Shown one piece after another: positions 34,803 to 42,572 of a stretch of 64,000 bases of DNA; the stretch's first letter is position 1, and the number at the start of each line of letters is the position of its first letter. The stretch covers positions 1 through 64,000 of the forward strand of contig JBGAVW010000019.1 in NCBI GenBank assembly GCA_044227925.1, read 5' to 3'. This stretch comes from JADJLQ01 sp044227925 (lineage in GTDB: Bacteria; Bacteroidota; Bacteroidia; Chitinophagales; Saprospiraceae). The position numbers and the translations under genes were made by a program. Under the pieces are notes generated by a model that saw only the letters and a list, made by a program, of their open reading frames with translations, did not search any database and was not told where the DNA came from.

Positions 34803-34820
34803 TCTTTATAAAATCTTTAT
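34803..34820 (+). promoter_or_regulatory. Direct-repeat response-regulator box before kup
   Basis: TCTTTAT-AAAA-TCTTTAT, identical over 18 bases to the box at 32844-32861. A further single TCTTTAT occurs at 34834-34840. A weak -7-like TATTTCTT at 34830 stands at nearly the same distance as in the kinase promoter. Confidence 0.65.
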
Positions 34821-34894
34821 ATCCGTCCGTATTTCTTTATTTTTTACTAATGGCATTTCATTTTCTTTTGTGCTGTTTTAATAAATACAAATTA

Positions 34895-36838
34895 ATGAAT
34901 TCATCTAAGGTAAAAGAAAAGCTGACGCTGGCAGGATTGTTGGTTGCATTGGGCATTATATACGGGGACATCGGTACCAGTCCCTTATATGTATTAAAGG
35001 CCATTCTTGGTGTACATCCTATAACACCTGATTTGGTAATGGGAGGTGTGTCCTGTGTGTTTTGGACCCTGGTATTTCAAACTACATTTAAGTACATCAT
35101 TCTTACTTTAAAAGCAGACAATCATGGCGAGGGAGGTATATTTTCGTTATATGCATTGGTAAAAAGATACGGAAAATGGTTGGCCATCCCCACCATTTTA
35201 GGCGCAACGACATTATTGGCTGATGGAATCATCACTCCCCCCATATCCGTCGCATCTGCAATTGAAGGGCTTACCATGATACCGGGGTTACAGCAATTGC
35301 CCACTGTACCCATCGTGATTATTATACTTTCATTATTATTTATATTTCAGCGTTTTGGTACCCAAAATGTAGGTAAAACATTTGGACCCATTATGCTCGT
35401 TTGGTTTTCGATGTTGTTTATACTTGGAATCCGATACATTGTTTTATATCCATCCATTATCCAATCGCTCAATCCTTACTATGCATATCAATTATTGGTG
35501 CATTTTCCAGGTGGATTCTGGTTATTGGGAGCCGTTTTTTTAGCTACCACCGGGGCAGAAGCACTTTATTCCGACCTTGGCCATTGTGGCAGGCAAAATA
35601 TCAGAATTTCATGGGTGTTTGTAAAAATATGTCTCATGATAAATTACATGGGCCAGGCAGCCTGGGTTTTGTATACCAACACTAAATATCTTTCAGGTAA
35701 AAATCCATTCTATGAAATAATGCCATCCTGGTTTTTATTACCAGGCATATTGATAGCCACAGCAGCAGCAATCATTGCTTCACAAGCTCTCATTAGTGGA
35801 AGTTATACATTAATCAATGAAGCGATGAATCTCAATTTTTGGCCTCGAATTTCAGTTAGGCAGCCAACCGAAACAAAGGGACAAATTTACATACCGAGTG
35901 TAAATACCATCCTTTGGATAGGCTGTATCATGATGATATTGTATTTTAAAGAATCTGCCCATATGGAGGCAGCCTACGGATTTAGCATTACCATTGCCAT
36001 GATGATGACTACGATATTACTTACCTTCTATTTATTGTATTATTTAAAATGGAATAAATACGCCGTTTTCTTTTTAGTCCTTCTTTTCAGTATCATAGAA
36101 TTCTCTTTTTTCGTGGCCAATGTGGCCAAAATCAAAGAACGATGGATGTTTCTGTTTTTTGAATTAGGAATTTTTATAGTCATGTACATATGGTTTTATG
36201 CCCGTAAGATTAATAATCGATTACTTAAATTTACCGAATTAGGAAAATACGTACCCCTGCTGAAAGAATTAAGCAACGACGAAAAAATACCAAAATACTG
36301 TACACACCTGGTATACCTTACCAAAGCCAATAACAAACACGAAATTGAAGAAAAAATAATCAAATCAATTTTTGCTAAGCATCCAAAACGAGCCGATGTA
36401 TATTGGTTTCTGCACATCGATCGCACCGATCATCCCTATACTCATACCTATAATATCCATGAGCTGGCAGATAATAAAATCATAAAAGTAAATATCCACC
36501 TGGGTTTCCGGAATTATCCCAAAACAGAAGTCTATTTCAGGAAAATCGTGAAAGAACTTGAGGAGTCACAAGAAATTAATATAAATTTCAAATCAGGCGA
36601 AAGCACCAAGTATAATCCAGAGCCAGACTTTAAATTTGTCATTATTGAAAAATTCTTATCTGTGGAAAATGAGTTTACCTTCAAATCAGGTATCTTGCTT
36701 CATACCTATTTCTTTCTGAAAAAAATGGCGTTGAGTGATATACGTGCTTTTGGACTGGAAAAAACAGATGTGGTAAAAGAAGAAATTCCCATAGTATTCA
36801 ATCCTATAAAGAATCTGGAATTGGAACGGGTGGAATAA
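34895..36838 (+). CDS. kup: Kup family low-affinity potassium transporter
   Basis: ATG 34895 gives a 647-residue protein that starts as Kup proteins do (KVKEKLTLAGLLVALGIIYGDIGTSPLYVLKAI); ATG 34850 in the same frame would add 15 residues unlike the family. Other marks are NHGEGGIFSLYALVKRYGKW near residue 75, LLADGIITPPISVASAIEGL, GAVFLATTGAEALYSDLGHCG, about 12 membrane helices and a ~190-residue cytoplasmic tail. Kup imports K+ with protons. Context with the Kdp-like two-component pair and the shared operator suggests K+-dependent control, which is unusual because Kdp systems normally control kdpFABC. Confidence 0.95.
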   Translation: MNSSKVKEKLTLAGLLVALGIIYGDIGTSPLYVLKAILGVHPITPDLVMGGVSCVFWTLVFQTTFKYIILTLKADNHGEGGIFSLYALVKRYGKWLAIPTILGATTLLADGIITPPISVASAIEGLTMIPGLQQLPTVPIVIIILSLLFIFQRFGTQNVGKTFGPIMLVWFSMLFILGIRYIVLYPSIIQSLNPYYAYQLLVHFPGGFWLLGAVFLATTGAEALYSDLGHCGRQNIRISWVFVKICLMINYMGQAAWVLYTNTKYLSGKNPFYEIMPSWFLLPGILIATAAAIIASQALISGSYTLINEAMNLNFWPRISVRQPTETKGQIYIPSVNTILWIGCIMMILYFKESAHMEAAYGFSITIAMMMTTILLTFYLLYYLKWNKYAVFFLVLLFSIIEFSFFVANVAKIKERWMFLFFELGIFIVMYIWFYARKINNRLLKFTELGKYVPLLKELSNDEKIPKYCTHLVYLTKANNKHEIEEKIIKSIFAKHPKRADVYWFLHIDRTDHPYTHTYNIHELADNKIIKVNIHLGFRNYPKTEVYFRKIVKELEESQEININFKSGESTKYNPEPDFKFVIIEKFLSVENEFTFKSGILLHTYFFLKKMALSDIRAFGLEKTDVVKEEIPIVFNPIKNLELERVE

Positions 36839-37012
36839 GGTATTTTAATATTTTACTTGCAGAAATGCATTTAAAACTAAAAATGTCACTATCTGGCTTT
36901 GAGTATAATGGTTGAATAATTTTCGATTTGGGGATTTTACATTTTCGGACTAGTGGCGGTAATGACATAGAGTAAGGTGGTGCAGTGAATTTCTCTTAAC
37001 CCTTTTTGCAAT

Positions 37013-37489
37013 TTAGCCATCCCCTACCCACCTCATTTCTACTATGTTTTTCTTAAAACCCATTTTTTCATAGGCCTTAACAGCAACTTCATTACCATCG
37101 TAAACTTCCAATTTTATTTCCCAAAGGTTTTTAGAATGAGACCATGCTATAAGGCAATCAAGTATCATGGACACAATGCCCTGTCCTCTATATTCTGGGA
37201 GTACACAGATAAAACCCAGGTAAGCGTACCGTTCATATTTGTATTCCGGTTTGCCAGGTCTTATCCTGGCATAGCCGGTTGCTATAATTTTGTCTTCAAA
37301 TTCAGCTACCATCACTTCAGCTTCATCAGATTCGATTAATGCTCCCAGGTCATAATAAGTTACCGGATCAGGCCGGATGGTATCATCGAAAGGCCTTTCG
37401 GATCGGATTATTTCCTGCTCAAAAGATTGAAGCGTGGTGAGCTCAGTTATCCTGGCAGGTCTTACTGTAATTTTTGATTTGTCGATCAT
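37013..37489 (-). CDS. GNAT family N-acetyltransferase
   Basis: The 158-residue GNAT has AYLGFICVLPEYRGQGIVSMILDCL (residues ~92-116), the acetyl-CoA-binding segment with the Q/R-x-x-G-x-G/A pattern, followed by WEIKLEVYDGNEVAVKAYEKMGF, the usual end of the fold. There is no signal peptide. Substrate unknown. The flanking stretches 36839-37012 and 37490-37621 show no features I can name. Confidence 0.87.
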   Translation of the reverse strand: MIDKSKITVRPARITELTTLQSFEQEIIRSERPFDDTIRPDPVTYYDLGALIESDEAEVMVAEFEDKIIATGYARIRPGKPEYKYERYAYLGFICVLPEYRGQGIVSMILDCLIAWSHSKNLWEIKLEVYDGNEVAVKAYEKMGFKKNIVEMRWVGDG

Positions 37490-37621
37490 TGTGAAAAAGT
37501 TATTCTAGTGGTATCGTTGGATATTTGAGTTTCACAATTCAAAGTACTGGATAACTTTTTTTTACAACAATAGTATTTCAAATACACAGCCTTTTAATTT
37601 TTCTTCAGATCTATTCTCATA

Positions 37622-38731
37622 TCATCTTTCCGCATCTGCTATCTTTTTATACATCTGCACAAAACAATCGGCACTGCTGGTCCTTCCTCGAGGATCTGCA
37701 ACAGGACTTCCTTTCGATAAGTCGTTCATTTCTTTTTGAAAATTTCCAAAGCCGGTCCACACTGTTTGCATCATTCCATAATATTTAGGTTTCATTTCCC
37801 GTGTTGCCCCATTTCGCCATCGCACCATATCTTCTACTTGTTGCAATGCAACCTGTGGCCGGTTCCAGGGGCAGGTAATTACCCTGTAGCCTTTAGCAGC
37901 AAATATCACGGGACTTTGGTCGGGTCTTTCATAATGCCAATCGCAGATCACCACATCTTTAGATATCAGGTCTATCGATCGGTGCGTGCTGTTCATACTT
38001 GCTTCCCACATGCCCATGCCGGTAGATTTGCCATCAATCATTCTGTCACCCCAAATCCAGAGTTCTCGATTTTTTTGTTTTAAGTGTTCACCAATTAAAT
38101 TCACTTCGCCTGCAAATAGTTCTGCTTTGTCCTTGCCCGAGCATCGGGGGCATTTATCATCACCTATATAAAATACTTCATCCATTCCGGCATGAAATGC
38201 AGTAGATTCAAATGCATCACAGATTTCATCCATCACCTCAAATACCACTTTATGTACATCGGGATGCAGAGGACAATAACTTTTGCAATACAATCCATCC
38301 GCATTGGGCCATTTATATTCTGCCGGAAATTGTACATGAGGAGTTTCATCAAACTGTGGATATTTTACTAATAATGCAGTTGGTTTAGAATGCCACGATT
38401 GGTGTCCCAATAAATTTACCTGCGGAATAAGGTTGATGTTATTTTCTCTACATGTTTTTACAATAGCTTTTACATCAGCCTGGCTGAGTACTGCAGAATC
38501 TCTTAGTTCCGGGTGTGACAGATAATTATAGTTATAATCTACTCTCAACATAAGTGTATTTACCTTACGCGGAACCAATTCATTTTTAATAAAATCAATA
38601 AACTGCTTTACTTCGTGATTCCTGGGTGCTGCAATAGCAAATCCTTGTACCAGGATTATAGAATCTTTGGCGGATTGAGCTGAAAGAATAGAATTTATAA
38701 TAAAAAGAAGAAATACGAGTTTTGATTTCAT
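37622..38731 (-). CDS. GH20-like (hexosaminidase-type) exported hydrolase
   Basis: The 369-residue protein has a signal peptide (KSKLVFLLFIINSILSAQ) and a TIM barrel of GH20 style: VDYNYNYLSHPEL near residue 65, NLIPQVNLLGHQSWHS near 100, CPLHPDVHKVVFEVMDEIC near 152, and HAGMDEVFYIGDDKCPRC near 178 with the paired Asp-Glu that acts in substrate-assisted catalysis. GH20 enzymes release beta-N-acetylhexosamines. It lacks the extra N-terminal domain of classical chitobiases, so exact activity is open. It is the last gene of a tight minus-strand run after the molybdopterin genes. Confidence 0.78.
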   Translation of the reverse strand: MKSKLVFLLFIINSILSAQSAKDSIILVQGFAIAAPRNHEVKQFIDFIKNELVPRKVNTLMLRVDYNYNYLSHPELRDSAVLSQADVKAIVKTCRENNINLIPQVNLLGHQSWHSKPTALLVKYPQFDETPHVQFPAEYKWPNADGLYCKSYCPLHPDVHKVVFEVMDEICDAFESTAFHAGMDEVFYIGDDKCPRCSGKDKAELFAGEVNLIGEHLKQKNRELWIWGDRMIDGKSTGMGMWEASMNSTHRSIDLISKDVVICDWHYERPDQSPVIFAAKGYRVITCPWNRPQVALQQVEDMVRWRNGATREMKPKYYGMMQTVWTGFGNFQKEMNDLSKGSPVADPRGRTSSADCFVQMYKKIADAER

Positions 38732-38744
38732 GATAAAGGAATTT

Positions 38745-38978
38745 TTAATTATGAATTTTTTTTACTATTATAGCATATAGTGAAACTATTGCCCAAGTAG
38801 CTTCTAAGATAATAAAAGGGATTGAATGCAGCAAATAAGATGAGTAGCAGGCAAATGCAGCTCCAATAAAATTCATCCATCGGTATAGTTGATCTTCCGG
38901 TTGTATTTTATCAAATAAATTAAGAAAGTAAGCTAATAATATTAATGCTACCCCAATAGTTCCAAACAAATCAGCCAT
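38745..38978 (-). CDS. Small membrane protein (CBU_0592-type)
   Basis: A 77-residue protein with three hydrophobic segments (FGTIGVALILLAYFLNLF; YRWMNFIGAAFACYSSYLL; FIILEATWAIVSLYAII). The pattern, including the Asn-Phe-x-Gly turn between helices one and two, matches the small CBU_0592-like membrane family of unknown function. It starts 2 bases after the moaCB stop and ends 13 bases before the GH20-like gene, so it is in the same transcript. Confidence 0.75.
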   Translation of the reverse strand: MADLFGTIGVALILLAYFLNLFDKIQPEDQLYRWMNFIGAAFACYSSYLLHSIPFIILEATWAIVSLYAIIVKKIHN

Positions 38979-38980
38979 GA

Positions 38981-39883
38981 TTAGTGTCGTTGTCCTTCCC
39001 GTATTTTAAATACATGCAATATTGCAGGAAAAAGGGCATCGATGGTCTCTTTAGTTCCATTTGGCGATCCGGGGGTAGTAACGACTAGGGCTTTGCCTAT
39101 GAATCCAGCAATCCCTCTTGAAAGCATAGCTGTGGAAATTCTTTGCTGGCCGTATTGTCGTGCGGTCTCCATTATTCCAGGGATTTCTTTATCAATCAGT
39201 GGTTTGATGGCATCGGGAGTGTAGTCATAAGGCCCTAATCCGGTACCACCAATAAATAGTACTATGTCAGCTGATTGAGCTAATTTTTTTGCTCTTACCT
39301 GGATAAGGTTAAAATCATCAGGAATAATCTCCTGGGATGTAATTTGGATACCCAGCTTTTCAAGTTTTGTTTTCGCCAGTAAACCGGATTTGTCTTCAGC
39401 CAATCCTTTAGAGACACTATCAGAGCAAACCACAATGGCAGCACTTAAATGGTCGTATTTTTCTTTATTATCAGATTTTCCGCCTTTTTTTGATTCAAGT
39501 CTGATATTTTTAATTTCTACCCCTTTGTCTATAGGTTTTAGCATATCATATATAGTAAGTGCTACCACTGATGCTCCGTGCATGGCTTCCACTTCTACTC
39601 CGGTCTTATAAATGGTATGTACTTCTACCTGTATCCTGATTTCAAGGTCTTTGATTTCATGGCTGATCTGTGTAAATTCTATTGGTAGTGGATGACAATC
39701 CGGTATAAGTTCGCTTGTTTTCTTTACTGCAAATAATCCGGCTACCCTGGAAAATTCAAAGATATCGCCTTTAGGAATTTGTTTGTTTTTAATAGCATCT
39801 ATGGTTTCTTGTTTGGAAACAGAAACGATCGCAGAAGCAATGGCTTTTCGGAGCGAATTGGATTTATGCGTGATGTCTACCAT
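38981..39883 (-). CDS. moaCB: Fused MoaC-MoaB molybdopterin biosynthesis protein
   Basis: The 300-residue protein joins two cofactor enzymes. Residues ~1-145 are MoaC (SVSKQETIDAIKNKQIPKGD; HPLPIEFTQ; VEVHTIYKTGVEVEAMHGASVVALTIYDMLK), which with MoaA turns GTP into cyclic pyranopterin monophosphate. Residues ~150-300 are MoaB/MogA (AAIVVCSDSVSKGLAEDKSG; FIGGTGLGPYDYTPDA; LPGSPNGTKETIDALFP-like end), which adenylates molybdopterin. This fusion is known in Bacteroidota. moaE lies upstream 36 bases away. moaA and a MoeA are not in the window. Confidence 0.92.
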   Translation of the reverse strand: MVDITHKSNSLRKAIASAIVSVSKQETIDAIKNKQIPKGDIFEFSRVAGLFAVKKTSELIPDCHPLPIEFTQISHEIKDLEIRIQVEVHTIYKTGVEVEAMHGASVVALTIYDMLKPIDKGVEIKNIRLESKKGGKSDNKEKYDHLSAAIVVCSDSVSKGLAEDKSGLLAKTKLEKLGIQITSQEIIPDDFNLIQVRAKKLAQSADIVLFIGGTGLGPYDYTPDAIKPLIDKEIPGIMETARQYGQQRISTAMLSRGIAGFIGKALVVTTPGSPNGTKETIDALFPAILHVFKIREGQRH

Positions 39884-39919
39884 AATGAAAGTATTCCTTT
39901 TGCTTAATCATGGGTTGGC

Positions 39920-40372
39920 TTATGCATCCATTTTGTTTACCTTCCACACGTGACTTTGATCTTCAAAAAGTTCTTTTCCCCATACGGGCAATTCTTTTTT
40001 GATCCTTTCCACACATTCTTCACAGGATTTGATAGCCGGGCTCCGATGTTTGGATGATGTAAATACAAATAGTGAATTTTCTCCTGTTTTTACCAATCCA
40101 AGGCTATGATATACATGCATACAGGTGAGATCGTATTTGGCAAATAGATCTTGTCTGATCTTATGCATAACTTCGAGAGCCATATCGGTATACGCAGTGT
40201 ATTCAATTCCAGTGACTGTTTTACCGTCAATCACATCGGCTCTCACCTGGCCCAGAAAGATACTGTGGCCACCGATATCCGTTTTGTTCATATGATGAGT
40301 AATCTTTTCACCTACAAAAGCCCCGGTGATAGGACCTTCAACAAAAATATTGCGTATTTTATGATCTGCCAT
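39920..40372 (-). CDS. moaE: Molybdopterin synthase catalytic subunit
   Basis: The 150-residue protein matches MoaE: GHSIFLGQVRADVIDGKTVTGIEYTAY near residue 35, VYHSLGLVKTGENSLFVFTSSKHRSPA near 107, and a PVWGKELFED end with the Lys used for catalysis. MoaE and MoaD together insert two sulfurs into cyclic pyranopterin monophosphate to make molybdopterin. It begins 12 bases after moaD and is followed by moaCB. Confidence 0.9.
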   Translation of the reverse strand: MADHKIRNIFVEGPITGAFVGEKITHHMNKTDIGGHSIFLGQVRADVIDGKTVTGIEYTAYTDMALEVMHKIRQDLFAKYDLTCMHVYHSLGLVKTGENSLFVFTSSKHRSPAIKSCEECVERIKKELPVWGKELFEDQSHVWKVNKMDA

Positions 40373-40384
40373 AATTTCAAGAGT

Positions 40385-40621
40385 TTATCCACCTGCGTAA
40401 GGAGGTAGCAATGCCAGGACCTGACCGCCGGAGACGGATGTATTTTCGTTAATTATTTCTTTATCCAAAGCCAGTTGGAAGGTATGATGTTGAAGTATTG
40501 GATATTGGCTCTTCAGTGCTTCGATGACTTGATCTGTAGTATTTACATCATCCATTTCTAAAGAAGATTTTCCTATTTGCTCGCCTAATTGTCCAAAAAA
40601 CAGAATTTTAATGATTGGCAT
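40385..40621 (-). CDS. moaD: Molybdopterin synthase sulfur carrier subunit
   Basis: A 78-residue ubiquitin-fold protein ending LPPYAGG; the terminal Gly-Gly is where the thiocarboxylate forms. KILFFGQLGEQIGKSSLEM opens the fold and NENTSVSGGQVLALLPP closes it. First gene of the minus-strand molybdopterin run; the promoter must lie in the 126 bases shared with divergent prfA. Confidence 0.9.
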   Translation of the reverse strand: MPIIKILFFGQLGEQIGKSSLEMDDVNTTDQVIEALKSQYPILQHHTFQLALDKEIINENTSVSGGQVLALLPPYAGG

Positions 40622-40732
40622 GTATTATGTAAAAGTACGGAATTGAATTGAAATTAAAACGAAGCGGAGCAGTCCGGGGTATAATATCAACAATCAGAAT
40701 TATCCAGATTACGCCTTACGCTTAATTTGGAT

Positions 40733-40740
40733 TAATTTTG
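40733..40740 (+). promoter_or_regulatory. -7 element directly before prfA
   Basis: TAATTTTG, matching TAnnTTTG, ends 7 bases before the prfA ATG, which would give a leaderless or nearly leaderless message. No matching -33 TTG is obvious. Confidence 0.4.
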
Positions 40741-40747
40741 CGCCGCC

Positions 40748-41821
40748 ATGCATGACAAACTGGAAGCCATTTCCAACCGATTTTACGACCTCGAAGAGCA
40801 AATGTCTGACCCTAAAGTGGTGAATGACACTGCTCGTTTTTCCAAAGTACATAAAGAATACAAAGACCTCCAACCTATAGTGGGGGCATTTAAAACACTG
40901 AAGCAATATGAGTCAGAGCTTTCCGGAGCTAAGGAAATGCTCAGTGAAGGAGATGAGGAACTACGCGTAATGGCCAAAGCTGAAATTGCATCTTTGCAGG
41001 AGGAAATAGAAAAGCTCGAAATAGAAATTAAAGAACTTCTTATACCCAAAGATCCGGAAGATTCCAAAGATATCATTCTTGAAATCAGGTCTGGTACAGG
41101 TGGAGATGAAGCAAGTATTTTTGCAGGGGACCTCCTCAGAATGTATACGCGTTTTTTTGATAAACAAGGATGGAAAACAGAATTAATTTATGAAAACCAA
41201 GGTGCTGTGGGTGGGTATAATAAGGTGGTATTGGAAGTCACAGGCGAAGATGTATATGGTAAAATGAAGTTTGAATCTGGTACTCATCGTGTACAACGGG
41301 TACCTAAGACAGAAGCCCAGGGCAGAGTGCATACATCGGCTGCTACCGTGGTAGCTGTGCCTAAACTTGAATTGGATGATGTAAACATAAATAAAGCCGA
41401 CCTCAGGGTAGATACATTTAGAGCAAGTGGTGCAGGAGGGCAACACGTAAATAAAACGGAATCGGGTGTGCGATTTACCCATATCCCCACCGGAATTGTT
41501 TCAGAAAGTACAGAAAGCAGATCCCAACATAAAAATCGGGAAATAGCTATGGGAAGATTAATATCAAAAATACAAGAAGCTCAAATACAACAACATAATG
41601 AAGGTATTGCAGCCCAACGAAAATCAATTGTAGGCTCAGGTGACCGATCAGAAAAGATCAGGACTTATAATTTTCCTCAAAACAGACTTACCGATCATCG
41701 AATCAATCTCACTTTATATAATCTGGATGTCATCATGGATGGTTATATTGATGATATTATAGAAAAACTCCGTGTGGCTGATAATGCTGAGAAAATGAAA
41801 GGTCAGACCGAATCAGTTTAA
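40748..41821 (+). CDS. prfA: Peptide chain release factor 1
   Basis: The 357-residue protein is RF1: an N-terminal helical domain (KLEAISNRFYDLEEQMSDPKV), the codon-recognition PxT-type tripeptide in RVPKTEAQGRVHTSAAT (Pro-Lys-Thr in place of the common Pro-Ala-Thr), and the peptidyl-tRNA hydrolysis motif GGQ in RASGAGGQHVNKTESG near residues 229-231. It ends translation at UAA and UAG. Length is normal. No prmC methyltransferase lies next to it. Confidence 0.97.
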   Translation: MHDKLEAISNRFYDLEEQMSDPKVVNDTARFSKVHKEYKDLQPIVGAFKTLKQYESELSGAKEMLSEGDEELRVMAKAEIASLQEEIEKLEIEIKELLIPKDPEDSKDIILEIRSGTGGDEASIFAGDLLRMYTRFFDKQGWKTELIYENQGAVGGYNKVVLEVTGEDVYGKMKFESGTHRVQRVPKTEAQGRVHTSAATVVAVPKLELDDVNINKADLRVDTFRASGAGGQHVNKTESGVRFTHIPTGIVSESTESRSQHKNREIAMGRLISKIQEAQIQQHNEGIAAQRKSIVGSGDRSEKIRTYNFPQNRLTDHRINLTLYNLDVIMDGYIDDIIEKLRVADNAEKMKGQTESV

Positions 41822-41861
41822 GCATCTGATATTCAATTATTTAAAATTTATTTCAATACTA

Positions 41862-41893
41862 TTTTGATTTGTGTAAAATAAAATTTAGATTTG
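41862..41893 (+). promoter_or_regulatory. Promoter of the DtxR/MntR-type regulator
   Basis: TTTTG at 41862-41866 and TAGATTTG at 41886-41893 fit -33 and -7 elements with normal spacing. Start of transcription would be about 41897-41900, ten bases before ATG 41910. The -7 element lies inside the palindromic operator. Confidence 0.7.
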
Positions 41894-41906
41894 TCTAAAT
41901 TTTATT
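41877..41906. promoter_or_regulatory. 13-bp-arm inverted repeat, probable metal-regulator operator
   Basis: AATAAAATTTAGA, spacer TTTG, TCTAAATTTTATT: a perfect palindrome whose arms cover the -7 element and end 3 bases before the start codon. Size and position suit a DtxR/MntR dimer site. Binding would block RNA polymerase, giving metal-dependent autorepression of this gene and the Nramp gene behind it. Confidence 0.8.
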
Positions 41907-41909
41907 GCG

Positions 41910-42569
41910 ATGCCGAGTCAAACTATTGAAAACTATATAAAAGCGATTTATCATCTATCGGAATCAGATTCGTTTTCGGTATCTACTTCTGCGCTCTCTG
42001 AGCATTTAGCCACTACGGCAGCTTCGGTCACGGATATGTTGAAAAAACTAGCTGATCAAAAACTGATAGAATATATTAAATACAAAGGAGTAAAACTAAC
42101 ACCAAATGGCAGGTCATTGGCCCTTCAGCTCATCAGGAAACATCGTATTTGGGAGACTTTCTTGCATACTAAGCTTGGAATCACCTGGGATGAGGTACAT
42201 GAAATAGCAGAGCAACTGGAACACATCAAGAGTGATTTGCTAATAGATAAATTAGATGAATCGTTAAACTATCCGAAGTATGATCCACATGGTGATCCTA
42301 TTCCAGATGCTACCGGAAAGTTTACCTTCAGATTACAAAAACCATTGATTCAGGTGCAACCCGGTGAAAAAGTCAAAGTAGTGGGTGTCAAAGATCACAA
42401 AACATCATTCCTTAAATATTTGGATAGTATTCCTCTGGCTATCGAACAGACCATAGAAGTGCAAGAAAAAATTGATTTTGATGATTCATTAATAATCAAA
42501 TTAAATGATGATAAATCATGGACCCTGACAGCCATAGCAGCTGAAAATATATTGGTAAAAAGCATTTAG
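41910..42569 (+). CDS. DtxR/MntR family metal-dependent regulator
   Basis: The 219-residue protein has the full DtxR layout: winged helix (QTIENYIKAIYHLSES; TTAASVTDMLKKLADQKLIEYIKYKGVKLT), a dimerisation and metal domain (LIRKHRIWETFLHTKLGITWDEVHEIAEQLEHI, with Glu and His metal ligands), DPHGDPIPDATG, and a C-terminal SH3/FeoA-like domain. Such proteins bind Mn2+ or Fe2+ and repress uptake genes. The Nramp transporter gene starts 3 bases after the stop, so metal-controlled co-expression is likely. The regulator's own promoter carries the matching palindrome. Confidence 0.93.
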   Translation: MPSQTIENYIKAIYHLSESDSFSVSTSALSEHLATTAASVTDMLKKLADQKLIEYIKYKGVKLTPNGRSLALQLIRKHRIWETFLHTKLGITWDEVHEIAEQLEHIKSDLLIDKLDESLNYPKYDPHGDPIPDATGKFTFRLQKPLIQVQPGEKVKVVGVKDHKTSFLKYLDSIPLAIEQTIEVQEKIDFDDSLIIKLNDDKSWTLTAIAAENILVKSI

Positions 42570-42572
42570 AAA

